Below are positions 42,773 through 50,076 of a DNA stretch of 64,000 nt, piece by piece. The stretch lies in NCBI RefSeq assembly GCF_000515315.1, contig NZ_KI911562.1, forward strand, positions 1,074,505 to 1,138,504, in the 5' to 3' direction. The stretch is from Asinibacterium sp. OR53. Lineage in GTDB: Bacteria; Bacteroidota; Bacteroidia; Chitinophagales; Chitinophagaceae. A program made the position numbers and the translations under genes. Positions within the stretch are counted from its first letter, which is position 1. The number at the start of each line of letters is the position of its first letter. The notes below the pieces were generated by a model. That model was not told where the DNA came from. It made no database searches and saw nothing but the letters and a program-made list of their open reading frames with translations.

Positions 42773-44452
42773 ATGTCCGATCAAAATTACGATGCCATCG
42801 TCGTTGGTTCAGGAATCAGCGGCGGATGGGCTGCCAAAGAGCTTACTGAAAAAGGACTTAAGGTGCTGATGTTGGAGAGAGGCCGCAACATCGAGCACAT
42901 CAAAGACTATGTCAATGCCAACAAAGAGGCATGGGATTACCCGCACCGCGGCCGGAGAACACAGCAGATGGAGAAAGACTATCCTGTGCTCAAACGTGAT
43001 TATCCTTTGAATGAAACCAATCTCGATTATTGGGTGAATGACAAGGAGAGCCCCTATACAGAGATCAAGCGGTTCGACTGGTTCCGCGGTTATCATGTGG
43101 GCGGCCGTTCACTGATGTGGGGGCGCCAGAGCTATCGCTGGAGCGATTTCGATTTTGAGGCCAATGCCAAAGACGGTATTGCTGTTGATTGGCCTGTTCG
43201 TTACAAAGAGATCGCACCCTGGTACGATTACGCAGAGAAATTTGCGGGAATCAGCGGTAGCAGGGATGGTCTTGCACAATTGCCCGATGGCCAGTTCATG
43301 CCGGCGATGGAAATGAACTGTGTGGAGAAAGATGTTTCGGCCAGGGTGAAAGACTATTATAAAGGCCAGCGCGCTATGATCATTGGCCGTACTGCTAATA
43401 TTACAGTACCGCATGAAGGTAGAACCAACTGCCAGTTCAGGAACAAATGCTGGCTGGGTTGTCCGTTCGGCGGTTATTTCAGTACACAGTCTGCCACACT
43501 GCCCGCCGCTATGAAAACGGGCAGGTTAACACTCCGTCCCTGGTCTATCGTTACCAAGATACTGTACGATAAGGACAAGAAAAGGGCTACCGGAGTAGAA
43601 GTACTTGATGCAGAAACCAACAAGACTTATGTATTCAACTCGAAGATCGTTTTCCTGAATGCTTCTACCTTGAATTCAGCCTGGGTACTGATGAACTCTG
43701 CCACCGATGTATGGCCCGACGGATTGGGCAGCAGCAGCGGAGAGCTGGGTCACAACCTGATGGACCATCACCTGGGCGTGGGTGCAGGCGGACATGTAGA
43801 CGGATACGAAGACAAATATTATTTCGGTCGCCGTGCCAACGGTATTTACATACCCCGTTACCGCAACCTGTTTGGTGATAAGCGCGATTACCTGCGAGGC
43901 TTCGGTTACCAGGGAGGCGCCAGCCGCCAGGGTTATGGCCGCGAGATCGCTGAACTGAGTATCGGTGGTGCATACAAAGATGCGCTGACCGAACCGGGTC
44001 CCTGGTCAATGGGTATCGGCGGCTTCGGTGAGATATTGCCTTACCACGAAAACAAAGTGACGCTGGACAAAACCAAGAAAGACAAATGGGGTCTGAATGT
44101 ACTGGCCATCGATTGCGAATTGAAAGAGAATGAGCTGAAGATGCGCAAAGACATGCTGCAGGACGCCATTGAAATGCTGGAAGCAGCCGGTGTGAAAGAC
44201 GTGAAAGGACGTGATGGCGATGGTACTCCCGGACGTGGTATCCATGAAATGGGTACTGCACGTATGGGCGCCGATCCGAAGACATCCGTATTGAATAAAT
44301 ACAACCAGGTTTGGGATGCGCCCAACGTGTATGTAACGGATGGTTCTTTCATGGTTTCCGCAGCTTGTGTGAACCCATCACTGACCTACATGGCCTTTAC
44401 TGCCAGGGCAGTAGATCATGCCGTATCTGAATTGAAAAAACAGAATCTATAA
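42773..44452 (+). CDS. GMC-family FAD sugar dehydrogenase, catalytic subunit
   Basis: A 559-residue flavoprotein with FAD motif VVGSGISGGWAAKELTEKG near the N terminus and the closing HEMGTARMGADP and DGSFMVSAACVNPSLTYMA segments. C220, C226 and C230 (C-x5-C-x3-C) resemble the iron-sulfur site of bacterial FAD glucose dehydrogenases. It has no signal peptide of its own; the next gene encodes a Tat-targeted subunit 3, so export as a folded complex is expected. With the cytochrome c it matches glucoside 3-dehydrogenase-type systems, which oxidise the C3 hydroxyl of glycosides. Confidence 0.9.
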   Translation: MSDQNYDAIVVGSGISGGWAAKELTEKGLKVLMLERGRNIEHIKDYVNANKEAWDYPHRGRRTQQMEKDYPVLKRDYPLNETNLDYWVNDKESPYTEIKRFDWFRGYHVGGRSLMWGRQSYRWSDFDFEANAKDGIAVDWPVRYKEIAPWYDYAEKFAGISGSRDGLAQLPDGQFMPAMEMNCVEKDVSARVKDYYKGQRAMIIGRTANITVPHEGRTNCQFRNKCWLGCPFGGYFSTQSATLPAAMKTGRLTLRPWSIVTKILYDKDKKRATGVEVLDAETNKTYVFNSKIVFLNASTLNSAWVLMNSATDVWPDGLGSSSGELGHNLMDHHLGVGAGGHVDGYEDKYYFGRRANGIYIPRYRNLFGDKRDYLRGFGYQGGASRQGYGREIAELSIGGAYKDALTEPGPWSMGIGGFGEILPYHENKVTLDKTKKDKWGLNVLAIDCELKENELKMRKDMLQDAIEMLEAAGVKDVKGRDGDGTPGRGIHEMGTARMGADPKTSVLNKYNQVWDAPNVYVTDGSFMVSAACVNPSLTYMAFTARAVDHAVSELKKQNL

Positions 44453-44475
44453 CGATCAACTAAAAACATTAAGCA

Positions 44476-45048
44476 ATGAACAGAAGAGAAGCCATATCCA
44501 GTGTAGCATTACTGCTAGGAGGCACCATCCTCGGTGCGGAAGCTTTTTTGTCGGGCTGTAAAACCAAAAGCACAACAGAAGCAGGCGCCGTTAGTTTCTC
44601 TGCAGATGATGTGAGTTTTCTGAATGAAGTAGCCGAGACCATTCTTCCTGCTACCAGCACACCCGGCGCCAAAGCCGCTAAAGTGGGCGATTTCATGACA
44701 GTTATCGTAAGGGATTGTTATGAGCCCAAAGACCAGACGACTTTCATGGAAGGCCTGAAGAAGCTGGATGAAGCGAGCAGGAAAATGAACAGCAAATCTT
44801 TCATGGAAAGCACGCCCGAACAACGCCACAACCTTTTGGTAGCGCTGGACAAAGAACAGAAAGATTACCAGAAGAGCAAGAAGAAAGAAGATCCTACCCA
44901 CTATTTCCGTATGATGAAAGAACTGACCCTCTGGGGTTACTTCACATCGGAAATAGGCGCCAAACAAGCTTTGCGCTATGTGGCCGTTCCCGGTAAATAC
45001 GAAGGCTGTATTCCTTATAAGAAAGGGGATAAGGCTTGGGCAACCTAG
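44476..45048 (+). CDS. Gluconate 2-dehydrogenase subunit 3 family protein (Tat lipoprotein)
   Basis: A 190-residue small subunit with a short twin-arginine leader (MNRREAISSVALLLGG) that ends in a lipobox-like LSGC, so it is both Tat-dependent and probably lipidated. The body shows the family pattern FLNEVAETILPATSTPGAKAAKVGDFM and a C-terminal WGYFTSEIGAKQALRYV. It starts 23 nt after the GMC subunit and acts as its export escort and membrane anchor. Confidence 0.9.
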   Translation: MNRREAISSVALLLGGTILGAEAFLSGCKTKSTTEAGAVSFSADDVSFLNEVAETILPATSTPGAKAAKVGDFMTVIVRDCYEPKDQTTFMEGLKKLDEASRKMNSKSFMESTPEQRHNLLVALDKEQKDYQKSKKKEDPTHYFRMMKELTLWGYFTSEIGAKQALRYVAVPGKYEGCIPYKKGDKAWAT

Positions 45049-45086
45049 TTAATTCGGCAATTTGACAATTAGGTAATTCGACAATG
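45049..45086. repeat. Short degenerate intergenic repeat
   Basis: Variants of AATTCGGCAATT, GACAATTAGG and AATTCGACAATG follow one another in the gap between subunit 3 and the next gene. It resembles low-complexity intergenic filler; no hairpin or promoter box is clear. Confidence 0.35.
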
Positions 45087-45129
45087 CGGATTGTTCGGAT
45101 CTGGAATTATTAACTCTTAAATCAATAGT

Positions 45130-46002
45130 ATGTCATCGTCTAGCAGGCGGGATTTTTTAAGGGGCGGCGCATTTGCTGCACTGGGATTGGCACTGCCATT
45201 CAAAGGAAAATCTTCTTTGATCGAAAGTTTTGCCGCTTCCAAAAAGCTGAATGCATTCGGCCTTCAGCTGTGGACCGTAAAAGAAGACATGGCCCGGGAT
45301 GCGAAAGACACTTTGAAAAAAGTGGCTTCTTACGGTTACAAACAAATAGAAAGCTTCGAAGGCAAGAGCGGTATGTTTTGGGGAATGAGTAATAAAGATT
45401 TTAAAAAATACCTGGATGGTTTGGGTACGCGCATCATTTCTTCTCATTGCAATATCTCGACAGACTTTGAAAAAAAGGCTGCTGAAGCGGCAGAGATCGG
45501 TATGAAATACCTGATCTGTCCGTATAAAGGACCGCAGAAGAGCATCGACCAATTCAAAAAATTTGCCGATGAGTTCAATAAAGCGGGTGAGATATGTAAA
45601 AAGAACGGCCTCCGTTTCGCTTACCACAACCACGATTATTCATTCAGGCCTGTAGAGGGTCAATTGCCGCAGGAAGTGATGATGAATAATACCGATAAAG
45701 ACCTGGTAGATTTTGAAATGGATATTTACTGGGTAGTGGCTGCCGGCGAAAGCCCCGAAGCATGGTTTAAAAAGCATCCCAACCGTTTCCGTCTTTGTCA
45801 TGTGAAAGATTATGCTAAAACAGCCAATGGACATGAATCTGTTCAATTGGGTAAGGGTACCATTGATTTTCACTCGATACTGAAAGTAGGTACTGCCAAC
45901 GGATTGCGGAACTATATTGTAGAGCAGGAAGCTTTTACGGGAAGCAACCCGCTGGATAGCGCTGCGGCTGATGCGAAATACATGAAAGCGTTCGCCATTT
46001 AA
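45130..46002 (+). CDS. Tat-exported sugar phosphate isomerase/epimerase family protein
   Basis: A 290-residue protein with a clear Tat signal (SRRDFLRGGAFAALGLALP) and a TIM barrel: LQLWTVKEDMARD, FAYHNHDYSFRP, DFEMDIYWVVAAGESP, RLCHVKDYAK. These segments are typical of the periplasmic isomerase/epimerase proteins that accompany DUF1080 and GMC genes in Bacteroidota. It is the last gene of the plus operon and is followed by a bidirectional terminator. Reaction not known; processing of 3-keto-glycosides inferred from context. Confidence 0.87.
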   Translation: MSSSSRRDFLRGGAFAALGLALPFKGKSSLIESFAASKKLNAFGLQLWTVKEDMARDAKDTLKKVASYGYKQIESFEGKSGMFWGMSNKDFKKYLDGLGTRIISSHCNISTDFEKKAAEAAEIGMKYLICPYKGPQKSIDQFKKFADEFNKAGEICKKNGLRFAYHNHDYSFRPVEGQLPQEVMMNNTDKDLVDFEMDIYWVVAAGESPEAWFKKHPNRFRLCHVKDYAKTANGHESVQLGKGTIDFHSILKVGTANGLRNYIVEQEAFTGSNPLDSAAADAKYMKAFAI

Positions 46003-46023
46003 ATTAACGCGTTGTTTAAATAA

Positions 46024-46054
46024 AAGAGGCCGGTGATTAGATTACCGGCCTCTT
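46024..46054. terminator. Bidirectional terminator between convergent sugar genes
   Basis: AAGAGGCCGGT (46024-46034), a 9-nt loop and ACCGGCCTCTT (46044-46054) make a perfect 11-bp stem, with CTTTTA after it and TAAA before it. It separates the plus operon from the convergent Gfo/Idh/MocA gene. Confidence 0.88.
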
Positions 46055-46073
46055 CTTTTATGCATTACTAATG

Positions 46074-47576
46074 TTATACACCTAATGACCAGCCTTCCCT
46101 GTAACTTCTCTTCACAAACTGGTTGGCTTCGTCGAAATTGGTGATACGCATATTCGGACCATCCCACATCAACTTGATATAACGGCCGGGATAGGTGATA
46201 TTCTCTCTTTCTTTACCGTTACCATCCACCTTTTTCTCTTTGTGTTGGATATCGTAACTGCGTATGGCCAGGTTACCCATCAATACGCTTTCGGTAAGCG
46301 GACCTGCGATATCGAAATGAGAACTGAGGTTGTTGGCTTTTTCACTGTTATAACCTGCAATAGCAGCTTCTACCCAGGCGGCATAGTGACCATTGTCTCC
46401 ATTGGGCACACGCGCCAGCGTTTTCGGAACTTTTACCTGGTTGGTACGTGAGGTTGGTAACAGTTGTGGGTCTTTACCATAGGTAGCGCACATCATCTTG
46501 CCTTTGGTACCGATGAAGATGGCTCCATTACCGCCATCACCCATTACTTCATTGGGTCCTAATTCTGGCGGACGTTCGGGTTGTATACCACCATCCATCC
46601 AATGCAGTTTCACATCAGGTTTGCCCTTTTCTCCTTTGAATGTAAGGATGATATGAGATGATACAGGACCTGATTCGGGATAGAAAGCCTTTTTCCAGGG
46701 CTCTACATAACGGGTAGCCACGCTGCATTCTGCCGATACGGGATAGCCCAGGTTCAATACAGCGAAAGCAGGTGCCATAATATGACAAGCCATATCGCCG
46801 AGGGCGCCGGTACCGTAATCCCACCAGCCACGCCAGTTGAAAGGAACGAGCCCTTCTACATAATCTTTATAAGGAGCAGTGCCCTGCCAGAGGTTCCAGT
46901 CGAGCTCTTTGGGAATTGGCGGTTTCTGTGCAGACCAGGCAATACCCTGGGGCCAAACAGGTCTGTCGGTATAACAATAAATGGTGTGCACGTGGCCTAA
47001 TAAGCCGGCATTGTACCATTCAACCAGTTGACGAACACCATCGCCCGAAGCGCCCTGGTTACCCATTTGCGTAACCACTTTGTAACGGTGGGCAGCTTCA
47101 GTGAGCTTGCGCGCTTCATAGATATCGTGTGTAAGCGGTTTTTGTACGTATACGTGCTTATTCAGTTGCATGGCAGCCATGGCAATCACGGCATGCATGT
47201 GGTCGGGTGTTGAAACGGATACAGCATCGACGTTTTTGCCCTCTTTTTCGAGCATCTCGCGGTAATCTTTGTAGATCTTCGCTTTGGGGTAGCGTTCGCG
47301 GCTTTTTTTGAATTGTCTTTCGTCTACATCGCAAAGGACGGCGATTTCAGCTTTTCCACTCTGGTAAAAATTCCAGAGGTCGCTTTCACCTTTACCGCCG
47401 GCGCCAACGCCGGCAATGATTAATTTGTCGCTGGGGGCGGTATAACCTGTTCCACCCAATACATGGCGGGGAAGAATGTAAAAGCCGGCCAGTGCAGTAG
47501 CGCTGTTACGCAGGAATTTTCTCCTGGAATCATTGGCGCTGCCATCCTGAGGTTTGTTGTTGGTTCTCTTTTTCAT
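46074..47576 (-). CDS. Tat-exported Gfo/Idh/MocA family oxidoreductase
   Basis: A 500-residue protein with a twin-arginine leader (DSRRKFLRNSATALAGF), Rossmann motif GVGAGGKGESD, the HVYVQKPLTHDIYEARK signature (EKP replaced by QKP) and an extended C-terminal domain of the kind seen in exported Bacteroidota members. Export of an NAD-binding fold implies that it carries its cofactor out folded, as known for some related Tat-secreted oxidoreductases such as GH109-like enzymes that use a bound NAD for catalysis. Convergent to the isomerase/epimerase gene; part of the same glycoside cluster by content. Confidence 0.88.
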   Translation of the reverse strand: MKKRTNNKPQDGSANDSRRKFLRNSATALAGFYILPRHVLGGTGYTAPSDKLIIAGVGAGGKGESDLWNFYQSGKAEIAVLCDVDERQFKKSRERYPKAKIYKDYREMLEKEGKNVDAVSVSTPDHMHAVIAMAAMQLNKHVYVQKPLTHDIYEARKLTEAAHRYKVVTQMGNQGASGDGVRQLVEWYNAGLLGHVHTIYCYTDRPVWPQGIAWSAQKPPIPKELDWNLWQGTAPYKDYVEGLVPFNWRGWWDYGTGALGDMACHIMAPAFAVLNLGYPVSAECSVATRYVEPWKKAFYPESGPVSSHIILTFKGEKGKPDVKLHWMDGGIQPERPPELGPNEVMGDGGNGAIFIGTKGKMMCATYGKDPQLLPTSRTNQVKVPKTLARVPNGDNGHYAAWVEAAIAGYNSEKANNLSSHFDIAGPLTESVLMGNLAIRSYDIQHKEKKVDGNGKERENITYPGRYIKLMWDGPNMRITNFDEANQFVKRSYREGWSLGV

Positions 47577-47719
47577 TTTGCTTTGTCGTTAGGCGTTTTT
47601 TGATAGAAAATGGAGCCATGAATATATTGCATTTTAAGGAAAATGTAAGCGTGCCGGATTAATTCTAATACGGGTTAATATACCGGTAATTAAGTTTATT
47701 TTTAAGAAAATGACCCCCT

Positions 47720-48379
47720 ATGAAATACAAATTAGAAGAACCGGTTCATGGCCGCATCGGTACTGAAAGATATCAGTGTACCATTGAATGGCGTAACGGG
47801 AAGTTTATTGCAGATGAGCCTGAATCATCGGGTGGGAAAGACCTGGGGCCGGATCCTTTTACCCTGTTACTGTCTTCGCTGGCATCCTGCACACTGGTTA
47901 CCCTGCGCATGTATATTGAAAGGAAAGGGTTGGACATACCCGCGATACGTGTAAATACCAATCTCTTCCAGGAAATACAGAATGAAGAACTGGTTACCAC
48001 CATCGATCGTGATATTGTGTTTGAAGGAACCGTGCCTGAAGAAACGAAAACAAAACTGCAGGAGATCGCCAGCCATTGTCCTGTTTCAAAAATCCTTGAA
48101 GGGAATACCAAAGTGCGAACTTTTGTTTTCCGCGACACGCCGGGCGAAAAAACAGTCAAGTACAGTAATGATGAAATAACTGTAGATTGGAAACCCGGCT
48201 ATTGCCAGCATTCTACCCGTTGCTGGAAACAATTGCTACAGGTTTTTGATCCACGTGAAAAAAAATGGGTGAATGTAGATGGCGCCAGTGCAGAACGCAT
48301 CAAGCAACAGGTGGAACAGTGCCCTTCGGGCGCATTACTGTTTCACTACAAGAACGAAATTGATACAAATCAACATTGA
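47720..48379 (+). CDS. OsmC-family / mono-cluster ferredoxin (YjdI-like) fusion protein
   Basis: A 219-residue two-domain protein. Residues about 1-135 are OsmC-like with both thiol-peroxidase Cys residues: C57 in SSLASCTLVTL and C120 in IASHCPVSKIL. Residues about 147-210 match the YjdI/Fer4_19 iron-sulfur family: C162-QHSTR-C168 and C201-PSGAL. The fusion suggests that a hydroperoxide-reducing site and an iron-sulfur centre work together or that the latter has a redox-sensing role. No signal peptide. Single gene, ahead of an AT-rich island. Confidence 0.85.
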   Translation: MKYKLEEPVHGRIGTERYQCTIEWRNGKFIADEPESSGGKDLGPDPFTLLLSSLASCTLVTLRMYIERKGLDIPAIRVNTNLFQEIQNEELVTTIDRDIVFEGTVPEETKTKLQEIASHCPVSKILEGNTKVRTFVFRDTPGEKTVKYSNDEITVDWKPGYCQHSTRCWKQLLQVFDPREKKWVNVDGASAERIKQQVEQCPSGALLFHYKNEIDTNQH

Positions 48380-48527
48380 AATGAAATCAAAAACATAGTA
48401 CAAAGGGTAGTTTCAACCGATAGGGCGATCGAACATAAGTGGTAACGAATTGAATCAATAAAAATCATTTCTAATCAATTTAAAACAACAAAACTTATGC
48501 TTTTGTAAAGGTTGGTAGGCTAGGAAG

Positions 48528-48548
48528 TATTAATATAATGTATTAATA
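48528..48548. repeat. Direct/inverted AT-rich repeat upstream of the TAC module
   Basis: GTATTAATA occurs at 48528-48536 and 48540-48548; ATTAATA and TATTAAT also form a 7-bp inverted repeat. It lies in the 242-bp AT-rich gap (48380-48621) before the toxin gene and may be part of its control region. Confidence 0.4.
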
Positions 48549-48575
48549 ATCAACATAAAAGGCATGTAATCATAA

Positions 48576-48599
48576 TTAATTCGCTTAAAAGTGAATTAA
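48576..48599. promoter_or_regulatory. Imperfect 24-bp palindrome, candidate antitoxin operator
   Basis: TTAATTCGCTT, AA, AAGTGAATTAA: 11-bp arms with a single G-T mismatch, ending 22 nt before the GTG start of the toxin gene. Autoregulation by antitoxin binding to such palindromes is standard for HigA-type antitoxins. TATAATTG at 48606-48613 is a one-mismatch -7 box just after it. Confidence 0.55.
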
Positions 48600-48621
48600 G
48601 GATTGTATAATTGACATATAA

Positions 48622-49161
48622 GTGAATACATTTGAACTGGAAATATGGTACGATGAAGGTAAAGCTTGCAGCTTTTATACTGTAAGGTATAGCACTGATA
48701 ATGATGACAATTCATCCGAAACTGATAAGTTCTTCGATAAATATGCTGATCCTGAGCACCCGTTTGAAAATGAAGCATTTCAGTTATTTAGCTTAATAAC
48801 GAAAAGTATTGGCGATAAATATGGCGCTTCAGATGATTTTTTCGATAGAACTGAAAATGCTGCCCAGGCATTACCGCCTAAACCCAAAATACGGGTGCAA
48901 GAGATCAAAATTCTGGGCACGAATTTTCCACTTCGTTTGTTTTGCTATCGCATTTCAAACGAGATAGTTATTCTGTTTAATGGGGGCATAAAAGATGCGG
49001 GGACAGCACAGGAAAGTGAAGACCTGAGTATGAAGTTTTATGAGGCGCAAAATTTTGTAAAGAGAATTGAAAGAGCGTTACGGGATGAAATGATCATTGT
49101 TACAAATGATGATAGTAGACATTTACAAAGTTTTGATGGTTCAGACAATATGATTTTATAA
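48622..49161 (+). CDS. HigB/RelE-like toxin of a toxin-antitoxin-chaperone module
   Basis: A 179-residue protein starting at GTG (no ATG is available). The C-terminal part (about 85-155) looks like a RelE/HigB ribonuclease fold: KIRVQEIKILGTNFPLRLF, then CYRISNEIVILFNGGIKD and a Lys/Arg-bearing helix EAQNFVKRIERAL. The first 85 residues are acidic and not recognised; the protein is longer than most HigB toxins. It precedes an XRE antitoxin by 13 nt and then a SecB-like gene, an order I know from toxin-antitoxin-chaperone systems. Toxicity is inferred. AT-rich composition differs from the flanks. Confidence 0.65.
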   Translation: MNTFELEIWYDEGKACSFYTVRYSTDNDDNSSETDKFFDKYADPEHPFENEAFQLFSLITKSIGDKYGASDDFFDRTENAAQALPPKPKIRVQEIKILGTNFPLRLFCYRISNEIVILFNGGIKDAGTAQESEDLSMKFYEAQNFVKRIERALRDEMIIVTNDDSRHLQSFDGSDNMIL

Positions 49162-49174
49162 CCCGTTTTGAGAT

Positions 49175-49585
49175 ATGAAAAGTAAAACAGTAGATCGATT
49201 GCTAAGGACAACGCCTAAGGATGTTGAAATTTTTGTGGACTGGTATGCCGACTTGGTTATAAACATCAATCGGATTTTGCGCGAAAAAGGTATTACACAA
49301 AAAGAATTAGCGCAAAAACTAGGGAAGCAACCTTCAGAAATTTCCAAATGGCTGAATGATGAACATAACTTCACTCTGCGGTCGCTTGCGAAACTACAAG
49401 CTGAGCTAGGTGAAACTTTGCTAGAGGTCCCTGAAAGGCAGGCGCATACTGAATTTGTTGGAAGTGGCTATAGCCGTAGTGTGCACAGATTTGTAGTTTA
49501 TCAGAAAGAAGAATTAAAAACAGAGGCTAAACTAATTAAATGGCAACCGATTGCTGAAATAAATTCATTAAGCAATGTCGGATAA
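49175..49585 (+). CDS. XRE-family antitoxin with C-terminal chaperone-addiction-like extension
   Basis: A 136-residue protein with a helix-turn-helix domain (about 28-82): REKGITQKELAQKLGKQPSE then ISKWLNDEHNFTLRSLAKL. After it comes a 50-residue tail with HRFVVYQ and IKWQPIAEI patches, in the position of the chaperone addiction domain of TAC antitoxins, which makes the antitoxin unstable without its SecB. The next ORF starts inside its last codons (11-bp overlap), so chaperone translation is coupled to antitoxin translation. Confidence 0.75.
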   Translation: MKSKTVDRLLRTTPKDVEIFVDWYADLVININRILREKGITQKELAQKLGKQPSEISKWLNDEHNFTLRSLAKLQAELGETLLEVPERQAHTEFVGSGYSRSVHRFVVYQKEELKTEAKLIKWQPIAEINSLSNVG

Positions 49586-50036
49586 GAACCTATTTGTTGC
49601 GGAGAAAATCTCTGTTGTAGATTTTAAACTGGTGAAAGGGCAGGTAGATATTCCTGAAGATTTCGACCCTGTTAAGATAGAGGGGCATCATGTAGATAAC
49701 TCGCTAGAATTAGGTTTTAATCTGGATGATAAATTGATAAAATCCGATTTTATCATTGACATCAAAACTGAGAGTAAGGGAGTAAATAAAATAGAAGCGA
49801 ATGCAAACTTTCATTTCGTTTTTATTTTTCATATAGAGAATATGGACGATCTTGCGAAACTTGATAAAAGCGATCGCATAATATTAGATCCATTGCTTGC
49901 TAATGCGTTATCGTCAATTACTTACTCTACTTCAAGAGGCATTCTATTGACAAGGTTGCAAGGGACTGCATTGCAGGGATTCATTTTACCTGTTATTGAT
50001 GCTAACGTACTACTTCATCCAAATAAAAAAGAATAG
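49575..50036 (+). CDS. SecB-like chaperone of the TAC module
   Basis: A 153-residue protein with the SecB layout: acidic beta strands (SLELGFNLDDKL, SDFIIDIKTESKGVN, ANANFHFVFIFHIENMDD) followed by the helix and terminal strand pattern LLANALSSITYSTSRGILLTR and GFILPVIDANVLL, which lines up with the E. coli SecB ending around APVNFDALF. SecB is not expected as the general export chaperone here, so a dedicated antitoxin chaperone is the better reading given its position after toxin and antitoxin. It ends about 40 nt before the convergent recQ gene. Confidence 0.75.
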   Translation: MSDKNLFVAEKISVVDFKLVKGQVDIPEDFDPVKIEGHHVDNSLELGFNLDDKLIKSDFIIDIKTESKGVNKIEANANFHFVFIFHIENMDDLAKLDKSDRIILDPLLANALSSITYSTSRGILLTRLQGTALQGFILPVIDANVLLHPNKKE

Positions 50037-50076
50037 TGTACAAAAGACATTGATACCTACACCTTACTTACAAAAA

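Noticed and set aside
48391..50050. GTACAAA-type short matches on both sides of the TAC island as attachment sites
   Set aside because: Only six or seven bases match and no integrase or tRNA is nearby, so chance is likely.
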